This document shows positions 26,967 to 36,085 of a stretch of DNA of 40,327 nt, in pieces; position 1 is the stretch's first letter, and every line of letters begins with the position of its first letter. The stretch is from NCBI GenBank assembly GCA_025360525.1, contig JANYCA010000158.1, positions 1 to 40,327 on the forward strand. The letters are read 5' to 3'. The notes beneath the pieces were generated by a model. It saw only the letters and a list, made by a program, of their open reading frames with translations. It made no database searches and was not told where the DNA came from. A program made the translations under genes and the position numbers. This DNA comes from Chitinophagaceae bacterium (GTDB lineage Bacteria > Bacteroidota > Bacteroidia > Chitinophagales > Chitinophagaceae).

Positions 26967-28421
26967 ATGTTTAACAAACGAATAAAAATAAAAGAATTGC
27001 TGGTGAGTGATGTGGCAAACTACCAGGCTACTGTAATGGGTTGGGTACGCACTTTCCGCAACAACCAGTTTATAGCATTGAACGATGGTAGCACCAACAG
27101 CAATTTACAAATTGTGGCCGAGCTGGGGAAGTTTGACGATGCTTTGTTAAAACGCCTTACCACAGGGGCTTGTATAAAAGCAACCGGGGAAATAATAGCA
27201 TCTTTAGGAAAGGGCCAAAAGGTAGAATTAAAAGCTACTGACATTGAAATATTGGGTGATAGTGATGCAGAAAAATTTCCGCTGCAACCTAAAAAACACA
27301 GCCTTGAATTTTTAAGGGAGATTGCCCACCTGCGTTTTCGTACCAATACTTTTGGATCTGTTTTTCGTGTGCGACATGCGCTTGCTTTTGCTGTGCATGA
27401 GTTCTTTAATAAAAAGGGTTTTGTTTATTTTCATACACCCATTATTACCGCCAGCGATGCTGAAGGTGCTGGAGAAATGTTTAGGGTAACCACCTTACCA
27501 ATGGATGGCACTGCACCAAAGAATGAGGATGGCAGCATCAATTATAAAGAGGACTTTTTTGGCCGCAGTACCAACCTCACCGTAAGTGGACAATTAGAGG
27601 GCGAACTGGCAGCAATGGCATTCAGCGATATTTATACTTTTGGTCCAACCTTTAGGGCAGAGAACAGCAATACTACCAGGCATTTGGCAGAATTCTGGAT
27701 GATTGAACCAGAGATGGCTTTTCATGACCTGGAAGACAATGCCAACCTTGCGGAAGAATTTATTAAATACGTAATTAAATATGCCATCGATAACAACAAA
27801 GACGATCTTGACTTTTTAGCCCAGCGTTTAGAGGAAGAAGAAAAACAAAAGCCACAACAAGACCGCAGCGAAATGGGTTTGCTGGATAAGTTAGCCTTTG
27901 TGGTAAACAATAATTTTGAAAGAATTACCTATTCCGAGGCTATTGAAATTTTACGGGATTGTAACCACAATAAGAAAAAGAAGTTTCAGTATTTGATAAA
28001 TGACTGGGGAGTAGACCTGCAAAGTGAACATGAGCGATACCTGGTAGAAAAGCATTTTAAAAAACCCGTTATTTTAACCAATTATCCTGCCGCCATTAAA
28101 TCATTTTACATGCGGATGGATGACAACTGTGCGCCTGGCAGACAAACAGTATCGGCCATGGATATACTGGCACCGGGCATTGGTGAAATAGTGGGTGGAA
28201 GCCAGCGGGAAGAACGACTGGATAAACTTACCGAACGCATGGAAGCCATGCATATTCCGGCTGAAGAATTGAGCTGGTATTTAGATACCCGCAGATTTGG
28301 ATCTTGCCCTCATGCCGGCTTTGGGCTTGGGTTTGAGCGGTTAGTACAGTTTGTAACCGGCATGGGAAATATCAGGGATGTTATTCCCTTTCCCAGGTTT
28401 CCCAAGAGTGCTGAGTTTTAA
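26967..28421 (+). CDS. asnS: Asparagine--tRNA ligase
   Basis: This class IIb synthetase charges tRNA-Asn in the cytoplasm. The 484-residue product begins with an OB-fold anticodon domain ([20 protein letters not shown], ~20-115). The catalytic domain follows, with motif 2 ([20 protein letters not shown], then WMIEPE) and motif 3 ([20 protein letters not shown]). [11 protein letters not shown] favours AsnRS over AspRS. A ~60-residue acidic/basic stretch (~285-310, [16 protein letters not shown]) lies inside the catalytic domain, as is common in Bacteroidota. The start is ATG 26967, set by the promoter box. A GC-rich repeat and a strong terminator follow directly. Confidence 0.95.
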   Translation: MFNKRIKIKELLVSDVANYQATVMGWVRTFRNNQFIALNDGSTNSNLQIVAELGKFDDALLKRLTTGACIKATGEIIASLGKGQKVELKATDIEILGDSDAEKFPLQPKKHSLEFLREIAHLRFRTNTFGSVFRVRHALAFAVHEFFNKKGFVYFHTPIITASDAEGAGEMFRVTTLPMDGTAPKNEDGSINYKEDFFGRSTNLTVSGQLEGELAAMAFSDIYTFGPTFRAENSNTTRHLAEFWMIEPEMAFHDLEDNANLAEEFIKYVIKYAIDNNKDDLDFLAQRLEEEEKQKPQQDRSEMGLLDKLAFVVNNNFERITYSEAIEILRDCNHNKKKKFQYLINDWGVDLQSEHERYLVEKHFKKPVILTNYPAAIKSFYMRMDDNCAPGRQTVSAMDILAPGIGEIVGGSQREERLDKLTERMEAMHIPAEELSWYLDTRRFGSCPHAGFGLGFERLVQFVTGMGNIRDVIPFPRFPKSAEF

Positions 28422-28424
28422 GCC

Positions 28425-28459
28425 CCCTGGCCCCCTAGCCCCCAAAGGTGGAACAAAGG
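28425..28459. repeat. GC-rich repeat fragment behind asnS
   Basis: The run of CCCCC blocks interrupted by TGG, TAG and then AAAGG-TGG resembles one arm of the palindromic unit in purH (shared pattern CCCTA..CCCC.CCAAAGG.GG). It begins three bases after the asnS stop. No matching opposite arm was found, so it looks like a half or decayed unit. Confidence 0.5.
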
Positions 28460-28488
28460 CAGCTGCTTTTTTTAAGAAAGATAATTTG

Positions 28489-28523
28489 AAAACCGGGGCT
28501 TGCTGCCCTGGTTTTTTATTTTG
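28489..28523 (+). terminator. Intrinsic terminator of asnS
   Basis: AAAACCGGGGC (28489-28499) pairs with GCCCTGGTTTT (28505-28515) through an 11-bp stem with one G-T pair and a five-base loop, followed by TTATTTT. It lies 67 bases after the asnS stop. Confidence 0.85.
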
Positions 28524-28595
28524 TAAAGACTTACATTTTTCATACATGGCAATAGTAAATTGTTTGAAATTTGCAGCGTAATAAATACTTCACTA

Positions 28596-29147
28596 ATGCT
28601 ACAATTAAACTTCAATCCCTTTCCGGAATTATCGACTGAAAGATTGGTCTTAAGAGAAATTTCACCGGCAGATGCAAACGAGATTTTTCAATTGCGGTCA
28701 GATAAAAATGTGATGCAATTTCTTGACAGGCCACTGGCTCAATCAATGGATGATGCCATAGCGTTGATAAAAAAAATTGCAGGTGGTCATAATGAAAATG
28801 AAAACATTACCTGGGCAATTACTTTGCAAAAGCTGCCCAAATTAATTGGCACCATTGGTTTTTGGCGAATTGACAAAGAAAATTACCGGGCAGAGATTGG
28901 CTATCTTTTGCATCCTGGTGAACAGGGTAAAGGGCTGATGCAGGAAGCCATTGCAGTGGTATTAAAATATGGTTTTGAAACGATGAAACTGCATTCGGTA
29001 GAGGCTAATGTTAATCCAGCCAATAACGCATCAATAAAATTGTTAGAAAAAAATAATTTTACGAAAGAAGCTCATTTTAAAGAGAATTATTTTTATAATG
29101 GAAGGTTTCTGGACTCTGCTATTTACTCCCTTGTAACCGGCTGTTAA
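28596..29147 (+). CDS. GNAT-family N-acetyltransferase (RimJ/RimL-like)
   Basis: This 183-residue cytoplasmic acetyltransferase uses acetyl-CoA. It has the N-terminal LSTERLVLREISPADANEIF typical of the RimJ/RimL/SpeG type, then a middle strand IGTIGFWRIDKENYRAEIGY, the acetyl-CoA loop HPGEQGKGLMQEAIAVVLKY (Q/RxxGxG/A-like), and HSVEANVNPANNASIKLLEK. The substrate, a protein N-terminus or small amine, is not determinable. ATG 28596 gives the normal N-terminus; an upstream TTG at 28560 adds 12 unrelated residues. Confidence 0.9.
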   Translation: MLQLNFNPFPELSTERLVLREISPADANEIFQLRSDKNVMQFLDRPLAQSMDDAIALIKKIAGGHNENENITWAITLQKLPKLIGTIGFWRIDKENYRAEIGYLLHPGEQGKGLMQEAIAVVLKYGFETMKLHSVEANVNPANNASIKLLEKNNFTKEAHFKENYFYNGRFLDSAIYSLVTGC

Positions 29148-29230
29148 AATTCCTGTACTCAATATATCTACCAATTACCAAATTTTAATTCCGGCGCTTA
29201 TATTCATTTTACATCCACTTTAATTTCATT

Positions 29231-29238
29231 TACTTTTG
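29231..29238 (+). promoter_or_regulatory. Bacteroidota -7 promoter box for gcvT
   Basis: TACTTTTG matches TAnnTTTG, 42 bases before the ATG at 29281. A clear -33 partner is not seen. Confidence 0.5.
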
Positions 29239-29280
29239 CCGGCATCTCCTTTTAGTTATAAATAATTTAATTATCAATTA

Positions 29281-30366
29281 ATGAAGAATACAGCATTTAC
29301 AGCAAAACACATTGCACTGGGTGCAAAAATGGCTGAGTTTGCAGGTTATAATATGCCTATCAGCTATAGCGGTATTAATGATGAACATTCAGCTGTACGC
29401 AATAATGCAGGTGTATTTGATGTAAGCCATATGGGAGAATTTGTATTAAAAGGTGATGGGGCGCTTGATTTAATTCAGCGGGTAACCACCAACGATGCAG
29501 CTAAACTTACCAAAGGAAAAGCCCAATACAGTTGTCTGCCAAATAATGATGGCGGTATTGTGGATGATTTGCTGGTATATTGTTTAGAAGAAAACAAAGC
29601 CTATATGCTGGTTGTAAATGCCAGTAATATTGATAAAGACTGGAAGTGGATCAGCGCTCACAATACAGCTGGTGTAGAGATGCATAATATCAGTGACAAC
29701 ACCTGTCTGCTGGCTATACAAGGGCCCAATGCCACAAAAATTTTACAGCCGCTTACGGATATCGACATCCTGAATATGAAGTATTACACTTTTGACAAAG
29801 GTAAATTTGCAGGAGTTGAAAATGTGCTGGTAAGCGCAACAGGTTACACCGGATCGGGTGGTGTGGAAATTTATTTTGAAGATACAGACGGTAATTCTGA
29901 AAAAATATGGGATGCCATTTTTGAAGCTGGTAAAGCTGCCGGCATTAAACCAATTGGCCTGGGAGCAAGAGATACTTTAAGACTGGAAATGGGCTTTTGT
30001 TTGTATGGAAATGATATCGACGATACCACCTCTCCATTAGAAGCAGGCCTTGGCTGGATTACCAAATTCACCAAAGACTTTACTAACAGTGCTTATTTTG
30101 AAAAACAAAAAGCAGATGGGGTAACTAAAAAACTGGTTGGTTTTGAAATGCTGGAAAAAGGCATTGCCAGACATGATTATTTAATTAAAGATTTTGAAGG
30201 CAATACTATTGGCAAGGTAACCTCCGGCACACAGGCGCCTTCGCTTGGCAAGGCCGTTGGACTTGGGTATGTTGACAGTAAAGATGCAGCCATTGACAGC
30301 GAAATTTTTATCAGCGTACGAAACACCCTTTTAAGGGCTAAAGTGGTAAAAGTGCCTTTTGTATAA
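29281..30366 (+). CDS. gcvT: Aminomethyltransferase (glycine cleavage system T protein)
   Basis: GcvT transfers the aminomethyl carbon of glycine from the H protein to tetrahydrofolate, releasing ammonia. The 361-residue product is full length. Family motifs include [13 protein letters not shown] near the start, [66 protein letters not shown] and the C-terminal barrel [20 protein letters not shown]. GcvH and GcvP are not in the window. An SRPBCC gene follows after 37 bases and may be co-transcribed. Confidence 0.95.
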   Translation: MKNTAFTAKHIALGAKMAEFAGYNMPISYSGINDEHSAVRNNAGVFDVSHMGEFVLKGDGALDLIQRVTTNDAAKLTKGKAQYSCLPNNDGGIVDDLLVYCLEENKAYMLVVNASNIDKDWKWISAHNTAGVEMHNISDNTCLLAIQGPNATKILQPLTDIDILNMKYYTFDKGKFAGVENVLVSATGYTGSGGVEIYFEDTDGNSEKIWDAIFEAGKAAGIKPIGLGARDTLRLEMGFCLYGNDIDDTTSPLEAGLGWITKFTKDFTNSAYFEKQKADGVTKKLVGFEMLEKGIARHDYLIKDFEGNTIGKVTSGTQAPSLGKAVGLGYVDSKDAAIDSEIFISVRNTLLRAKVVKVPFV

Positions 30367-30403
30367 ACCCTGCTAACTTCCAAAATGGGGAATACCACCT
30401 TAC

Positions 30404-30877
30404 ATGACATCCATTCATTTAACCACCTTTATTATTGCACCTGTTGAACGGGTTTTTGATTTAAGTCGCAGTGTCAACCTGCATAAAATTTCTACGGCAC
30501 ATACCGGCGAAACGGCCATTGCAGGGGTTTTAACAGGATTGATCAATGAAAATGAAACCGTTACCTGGCAAGCCAAACATGTAGGTAAGCAGCGACGATT
30601 TACTTCAAAAATCATCGAAATGTTGAGGCCCAACTCATTTTTAGATGAAATGATAAAAGGTGATTTTAAAAGCTTCCGCCACCAGCATCATTTTAAAAAA
30701 ACCAACAACGGCACCATCATGATTGATTTACTGGAATTTGAAACTCCCTATGGTGTTTTGGGTAAACTAATCAACCGGTTTTTTCTTAAAAATTATATTG
30801 AAAAATTATTGGTAAAAAGAAACCAGATTATAAAGGAATATGCAGAAACCAATAAGTGGAAAGCAATATTAATTTAA
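30404..30877 (+). CDS. SRPBCC-family (START-like) ligand-binding protein
   Basis: The 157-residue product fits the SRPBCC/polyketide-cyclase-like fold. It has an opening strand IHLTTFIIAPVERVFDLSRS, a helix with LHKISTAHTGETAIAG, strands ENETVTWQAKHVGKQRRFTS and MIKGDFKSFRHQHHFKKTNN, and a long C-terminal helix lining a hydrophobic cavity (FLKNYIEKLLVKRNQIIKEY). Members are often loosely labelled cell-division inhibitor or coenzyme Q-binding protein, but the ligand is unknown. No secretion signal is present. Confidence 0.85.
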   Translation: MTSIHLTTFIIAPVERVFDLSRSVNLHKISTAHTGETAIAGVLTGLINENETVTWQAKHVGKQRRFTSKIIEMLRPNSFLDEMIKGDFKSFRHQHHFKKTNNGTIMIDLLEFETPYGVLGKLINRFFLKNYIEKLLVKRNQIIKEYAETNKWKAILI

Positions 30878-30959
30878 TGTCTTTTAATACAGAGACACTA
30901 TACCCGGTTTTTAAATTTATACAAAGAATTTGCAGCTTTATCCAGCATAAAAAATAAAT

Positions 30960-31691
30960 ATGACCTCAACAAAACCAAACCTATACACTTGCCTTTCCCC
31001 GGCCCTGTTGCACTTATACGATGTAAGCAGTAGCATTGTAGTAATCATCGATGTGTTGAGGGCTACTTCCACCATTGCAACAGCTTTGCACAATGGAGCA
31101 AAAGAGGTAATACCGGTTGACAGCGTAACAGATTGCATCCGCATCGGTGAAGCAATGGGCGCCATTACCGCCGGTGAACGGGATGGAAAAGTGGCCGAAG
31201 GTTTGTCGTATGGTAACTCTCCTTTTGAATATCCTGCCTCATTTATTGCAGGCAAAACGCTGGTGCTTACCACCACCAATGGCACCAAATTATTACACAT
31301 GGCATTGGATAAAAACGCCAAAGGAATTATCACCGGCTCTTTTCCCAACCTTACTGCAGTATGTAATTACCTGGTGGCACAAAAGCAGCCGGTTATTTTA
31401 GGCTGTGCAGCCTGGAAAGACAGGGTAAATATTGAAGACACATTGCTTGCCGGCGCAGTTATCAGCAGAATAAAAAACCATTTTAATATCAACTGCGATT
31501 CTTCTGCTACAGCCTCTTCCCTGTACGAAATGGCAAAAAATGACCTGTTTGATTTTATGAAAACCAAACAGGCATCGCATTACCTCCGCCTCAGTAACTA
31601 TGGCCTGGAAAAAGATATTCAATATTGTCTTACAGAAGATATTGCAAATACGCTTTGTATTTACGAAGATGGAAAGCTGGTTAAAAAATAA
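30960..31691 (+). CDS. comB: 2-phosphosulfolactate phosphatase (ComB family)
   Basis: ComB dephosphorylates 2-phosphosulfolactate to sulfolactate, known from coenzyme M synthesis in methanogens and sulfolactate synthesis in bacteria. The 243-residue product shows the family motifs VVIIDVLRATSTIATALHNG, AGERDGKVAEGLSYGNSPFE, KTLVLTTTNGTKLL and ILGCAAWKDRVNIEDTLLAG. No other genes of the route (comA, comC) are adjacent. In this group the product may serve sulfonate metabolism; that role is inference. Same strand as gcvT and the SRPBCC gene, 82 bases apart. Confidence 0.9.
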   Translation: MTSTKPNLYTCLSPALLHLYDVSSSIVVIIDVLRATSTIATALHNGAKEVIPVDSVTDCIRIGEAMGAITAGERDGKVAEGLSYGNSPFEYPASFIAGKTLVLTTTNGTKLLHMALDKNAKGIITGSFPNLTAVCNYLVAQKQPVILGCAAWKDRVNIEDTLLAGAVISRIKNHFNINCDSSATASSLYEMAKNDLFDFMKTKQASHYLRLSNYGLEKDIQYCLTEDIANTLCIYEDGKLVKK

Positions 31692-32041
31692 CCGTTTTCT
31701 CTGCCGCATTTATCAAGAAGTCATCTTGTATTAATAACTATTAATACTGTGTCAGGCAGGTCTTCGGCTAAACCGCTAAGCTGTCTAACCACAAATTATT
31801 TAACCGCTTTAACAAGATTTAATTACTGAGCAATTAATAAACCCCTCAATCAATCAATTGTATTCTGCTTTATGCCATTGGCCAACTTATTTGTTTATGC
31901 AAGCCTGTTATTTATCTATAAACTTTACAATACAGTTCTTACCCTCATTTATTTTTCTTTACTTTTGCGAATTGCTTTTTATTAACCGGAAGGGTGTAAA
32001 CTATTATTTTAGTAACCCATACTTACAAATCCACATTCGCT
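31692..32041. other. Intergenic region upstream of the SNF2 helicase
   Basis: This 350-base gap contains the helicase promoter box at 31960-31967. The middle has short near-repeats (TAAACCGCTAA and TTAACCGCTTTA) of unclear meaning. An open frame from 31858 into the helicase start has no protein features. No RNA gene was recognised. Confidence 0.55.
31960..31967 (+). promoter_or_regulatory. Bacteroidota -7 promoter box for the SNF2 helicase
   Basis: TACTTTTG matches TAnnTTTG. It predicts a ~70-base leader to the TTG start at 32042. Confidence 0.5.
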
Positions 32042-35000
32042 TTGGCATTATCGCATTTAATCAAGTACGTTTATAATACCGGATCCGATGAAGTTATCCG
32101 TAGAGGAAAAAAAATCCATTTAAGCGGATATGTGGAAATGGTCGATCACGATGAATTGTTGAATACTGTTAACTTCCGGGTTAAAGATGATACTTACAGC
32201 ACTTATTATAAAGTAAACATTCAGCAATACCACGACCCCAAAGCACTGTCCATGCGGTGTAGCTGCCCTTATAACCTGGGGGATATTTGCCGCCACGAAG
32301 CCGCAGCCATGCTGCAACTGCAGGAACTGATAGATAAAAATATGCTGGGCGGCAGTATTATCCAATACAACCAATTGCATACGGTTGCAAAGATGAAGCA
32401 CATCGATTTAAAAGTAATCAGGCTGCTGGCATCGCAGGAAGAATTTGAAGTTTCGGAAAACTTATTGGCTACTAACAAAGCCGTTATTGCAGTTGCTGCC
32501 AACGAAAGGGTGGAGGCAACACTTACCATAGAGGGTGAAAGCTACCCATTGGTAATACAAAAAAATGATGAGCGCAACTTTGATACCTCCTGCAGGTGCA
32601 AAGAAATTCATCATCCCCTTTGTGTTCATAAAACCCTGCTGCTGCTTCAACTGTTTCACAGTTATGGTCCTTATTATTTCGATACCATCCGCAACTGGGA
32701 CAAAGACAAGAACAAACTGTTGCAAATGTATGGCTACAGTTTAGACGATGACCTGGCGGGCAAGTTTGAGTTTATTTACAAAGAAGGCAAGCCTTTTTTA
32801 AAAGTGCTTGATTTAAATATTAAAAGAGTAGCACCTGTGGCGCCGGTTGTAAAACCAGCTTACATACAAGCACAATCCATTGCAAACGTGGCGGACGATG
32901 CAGCACCTGAGGAAATAGTGCCTTCTAAAAAACTCGGGCTGGTATTTAATTTTAATACAATGGCCTATCCACATTTTACGTTAGATGTTGTGCAGGGCGA
33001 TGCAGACAGCACTGGCAAAAAATTTATTGGTAAAACAGAAAAGCTCGATCTATCCAAATATGTAAATACAGAAGTGGTAAGTGAAGAGGATAAAATGTTA
33101 CTTCAGCAGGTGCGTAAACTGCAACCATCTGAAGTAAACAAATACCTGAACCGCAACTCTCCCTTTAGCGGCATTTGGGAAAATATTATTCAAACAGATG
33201 GCGATGAATTACCGGAGGAAACCAAATCGCTCATTGCAGAATACCTTCAACCCAAACTTAAGAAAATTTTTGAAGAGCAATCTCAAAATTCTTTTGTGTA
33301 TTATCTGCCGGAAAAAAAGATTTTTAAAACAGACAACCTTGCAGAAGTAGCGCTGTGTGAAGATTTTATTACGCCACAGTTTAAAATTATTGCAGTTGAT
33401 AATCATTTTGAACTGCAGTGCAGATTTCATATAAACGGGGCAGAGCAACCGGTAACGGATAACGAATGTAGCAGCAGTTTGCTGTTTTTATACAATCATA
33501 TTTTTTACCTGTGGCAAAAGCCGGAAGATATTTTGCAGGCAGAAAAATTTATAAAAAACGGCAACATCAAGCTCAGCAAAGAAAACTGGGCTTCGCAGAT
33601 GCAGAAAACCATCATGCCTCTAACCAAAGACTACCAGGTAGAATTTGATAAGTCGCTGATAAAAGAAATTAAAAGTGGCGAGCCGGAGGTAAAACTGATG
33701 CTGCAGGAAAAAGGTGATTACCTTGTTTTTCAACCCATCTTTAGTTACAAAGGTTTTGAAACAAAGGCCAATGACAAGAATACCATCACTATACCCGACG
33801 GTGATAAAATACTGATTGTACATCGCAATAAAGAAGCAGAGCAAAGGTTCATCGATTCGCTGCAAGCATTACACTCTCAATTTATTAAACCGCAGGAAGG
33901 CAATAGTCTCATCCTTCGTGGTGCAGATGTGTTGCGCAACAACTGGTTTTTTTTGTTTGTAGATGCCATGAAGGAACAAAAGGTATCTGTGTATGGTTTT
34001 GAAGCGCTACGAAACTTCCGTTTTAACACCGCAAGACCATCTACCCACATTCACGTAAGCAGCGGCCTCGATTGGTTTGATGCCAAAGTTGAAATAGATT
34101 TTGAAGGCCAGCGGGTGGGCATTGCAGACATTAAAAAAGCATTGGCAGCCAAGCAATCTTTTGTACAGCTGGGCGATGGTACGCTGGGTATTTTACCCGA
34201 TGAATGGCTTAAAAAATATTCGCTGCTGTTTAAAGTAGGTGAAGGTAAAGTTGATAAACTCCGCCTGTCTAAATATCACATGAGTGTGATAGACGAACTC
34301 TATGAAAATAAAGAAATAGCAGAACTTACTTTTTCGCTGGATGAAAAATTTGAACGGTTGAGGGAGTTTAAAAACATCCCGGAAATTCCTGCCCCCGAAT
34401 CGTTGCAACCCATTTTAAGACCTTACCAAACTGCAGGTTACCAATGGCTCAGTTACCTCAATGATGTAGGCTGGGGTGGTATCCTGGCAGATGACATGGG
34501 TTTAGGTAAAACCATCCAGGCATTAACCATGCTGCAGCATTACAAAACAAGTACCGGTAATATAAAAGCAATTGTTATTTGCCCCACAACACTAATCTAT
34601 AACTGGGAAAACGAGATCCGGAAATTTACGCCAACGCTTACCTGGCAAATACACCATGGCAGCATGCGCAGCAGGGATATGGATGCTTTGCAAAAAGCAA
34701 ATATTATTATTACAACCTACGGAACCTTACGCAGCGACATACAGGTGCTGATGAAAATAAACTACGATTATGTTGTGCTGGACGAAAGCCAGGCCATTAA
34801 AAACCCGGCATCAAAAGTTACCAAGGCGGCCTGCCTGCTTACTGCAAAAAACCGGGTGTGTATGAGTGGTACGCCTCTGCAGAATAATACGTTCGACATA
34901 TTTGCACAAATGAATTTTTTAAACCCTGGCCTGCTGGGCACAATGGATTTTTTTAGAAATGAATTTGCAACCCCTATTGATAAATTTGGTGAACAGGAAC

Positions 35001-35803
35001 AAAAAGATCACCTGCGAAAATTATTATTTCCCTTTATTTTAAGACGCACCAAAGAACAGGTTGCTAAAGATTTACCGGAAAAAACGGAGACCATTTTATT
35101 TTGCGAAATGGAGAAAGAGCAGCGTAAAATTTATGATGCTTACCGAAACAGTTACCGGGATAAAATTATGGGCACCATCGATCAGCAGGGTATCGATAAA
35201 TCGCAGTTAACCATTTTGCAGGGCCTGATGAAATTGCGGCAGATTTGCGATAGCCCGGCCATTTTAAACGAACAGGAAAAATTCCCCAACAATAGTATTA
35301 AACTGGATGAACTCTCCCGGGAAATTACCGAAAACATTGGCGAGCACAAGGCATTGGTGTTCTCCCAGTTTTTAGGAATGCTGGCGCTGATAAGGGCCAA
35401 ATTGCAGGAAGAAGGCATTGCATACGAATATTTTGATGGCAGCACTAATATTGCTGACAGGCAAAAAGCCATCGACAATTTCCAGAACAACGATAACTGC
35501 AGGGTATTCCTGATTTCATTAAAAGCGGGCGGTGTTGGTCTTAACCTTACAGCGGCAGATTATGTGTATATAGTGGATCCCTGGTGGAATCCGGCTGTAG
35601 AACAGCAGGCCATTGACCGTACGCATCGTATTGGACAAACAAAAAATATCTTTGCCTACCGGATGATTTGTATAGATACCATTGAAGATAAAATACTTCA
35701 ATTACAGGAACGCAAGCGCAAACTCGCCAGCGAACTAATTAGTGACGATGCCAATTTTGTAAAGGCATTGAGCAAGGCAGATGTAGAATATTTGTTTAGT
35801 TAG
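32042..35803 (+). CDS. SWIM-domain SNF2-family DEAD/DEAH-box helicase
   Basis: This is a 1253-residue ATP-dependent DNA translocase of the bacterial SNF2 type. The N-terminus has two SWIM zinc motifs with identical spacing C-x-C-x7-C-x-H: C73/C75/C83/H85 and C184/C186/C194/H196. A long middle region (~250-780) has no clear motif. The SNF2 motor follows: Walker A ILADDMGLGKTIQALTML (~residue 820), CPTTLIYNWENE, DESQ in YVVLDESQAIKNP (~913), MSGTPLQNNTFD, then helicase C with LVFSQFLGMLALI, LKAGGVGLNLTAADYV and DRTHRIGQ. The start is TTG 32042; no ATG is available before HLIKYVYNTGSDEVI. The physiological role is unknown (DNA repair or chromosome remodelling are guesses). Confidence 0.93.
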   Translation: MALSHLIKYVYNTGSDEVIRRGKKIHLSGYVEMVDHDELLNTVNFRVKDDTYSTYYKVNIQQYHDPKALSMRCSCPYNLGDICRHEAAAMLQLQELIDKNMLGGSIIQYNQLHTVAKMKHIDLKVIRLLASQEEFEVSENLLATNKAVIAVAANERVEATLTIEGESYPLVIQKNDERNFDTSCRCKEIHHPLCVHKTLLLLQLFHSYGPYYFDTIRNWDKDKNKLLQMYGYSLDDDLAGKFEFIYKEGKPFLKVLDLNIKRVAPVAPVVKPAYIQAQSIANVADDAAPEEIVPSKKLGLVFNFNTMAYPHFTLDVVQGDADSTGKKFIGKTEKLDLSKYVNTEVVSEEDKMLLQQVRKLQPSEVNKYLNRNSPFSGIWENIIQTDGDELPEETKSLIAEYLQPKLKKIFEEQSQNSFVYYLPEKKIFKTDNLAEVALCEDFITPQFKIIAVDNHFELQCRFHINGAEQPVTDNECSSSLLFLYNHIFYLWQKPEDILQAEKFIKNGNIKLSKENWASQMQKTIMPLTKDYQVEFDKSLIKEIKSGEPEVKLMLQEKGDYLVFQPIFSYKGFETKANDKNTITIPDGDKILIVHRNKEAEQRFIDSLQALHSQFIKPQEGNSLILRGADVLRNNWFFLFVDAMKEQKVSVYGFEALRNFRFNTARPSTHIHVSSGLDWFDAKVEIDFEGQRVGIADIKKALAAKQSFVQLGDGTLGILPDEWLKKYSLLFKVGEGKVDKLRLSKYHMSVIDELYENKEIAELTFSLDEKFERLREFKNIPEIPAPESLQPILRPYQTAGYQWLSYLNDVGWGGILADDMGLGKTIQALTMLQHYKTSTGNIKAIVICPTTLIYNWENEIRKFTPTLTWQIHHGSMRSRDMDALQKANIIITTYGTLRSDIQVLMKINYDYVVLDESQAIKNPASKVTKAACLLTAKNRVCMSGTPLQNNTFDIFAQMNFLNPGLLGTMDFFRNEFATPIDKFGEQEQKDHLRKLLFPFILRRTKEQVAKDLPEKTETILFCEMEKEQRKIYDAYRNSYRDKIMGTIDQQGIDKSQLTILQGLMKLRQICDSPAILNEQEKFPNNSIKLDELSREITENIGEHKALVFSQFLGMLALIRAKLQEEGIAYEYFDGSTNIADRQKAIDNFQNNDNCRVFLISLKAGGVGLNLTAADYVYIVDPWWNPAVEQQAIDRTHRIGQTKNIFAYRMICIDTIEDKILQLQERKRKLASELISDDANFVKALSKADVEYLFS

Positions 35804-35891
35804 ATGGTGAGGGTTCAATAATATTAATTTCTTATTCCCAACCTATTTCTCTTAATGAGTAATGAGCAGCCCTCAAGTTGATTCCAACTTG

Positions 35892-35987
35892 CATGCTCAT
35901 TGCAGAAGCCGTTTTGCTTTATGCCGTAGGATGTTAGTTAAAAGCTTAATATCGGCATTTGCTGGGTAGATTGATTCATGTAAAGAC
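35892..35987 (+). repeat. Degenerate direct repeat, copy A
   Basis: Starting CATGCT..CATTGC and running through TGCC, GGCATTTGCTGGGTAG, TGATTCATGTAAAGAC, this segment aligns with 37201-37298 (same strand). The best-matching part is GGCATTT-CTG-GTAG-TGATT-CAT-TAAAGAC. The two copies flank the outer-membrane-type protein gene. It lies in a 282-base gap with no gene. Confidence 0.6.
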
Positions 35988-36085
35988 TTGCTAGGCTTCA
36001 TCGTCATTTGTTAAGTACCCTGCTACCTTTAATGACATTACAACAAGGGCGAAGAGTCATGGATATTTTCATTAAGATTAAATGG

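Noticed and set aside
28378..28581. Open frame across the asnS end (plus) and its minus-strand counterpart 28341-28547
   Set aside because: They consist of asnS read in another frame plus the GC-rich repeat and the terminator.
31858..32076. 72-residue open frame ahead of the SNF2 helicase
   Set aside because: It overlaps the helicase start and the promoter box and has no recognisable protein character.
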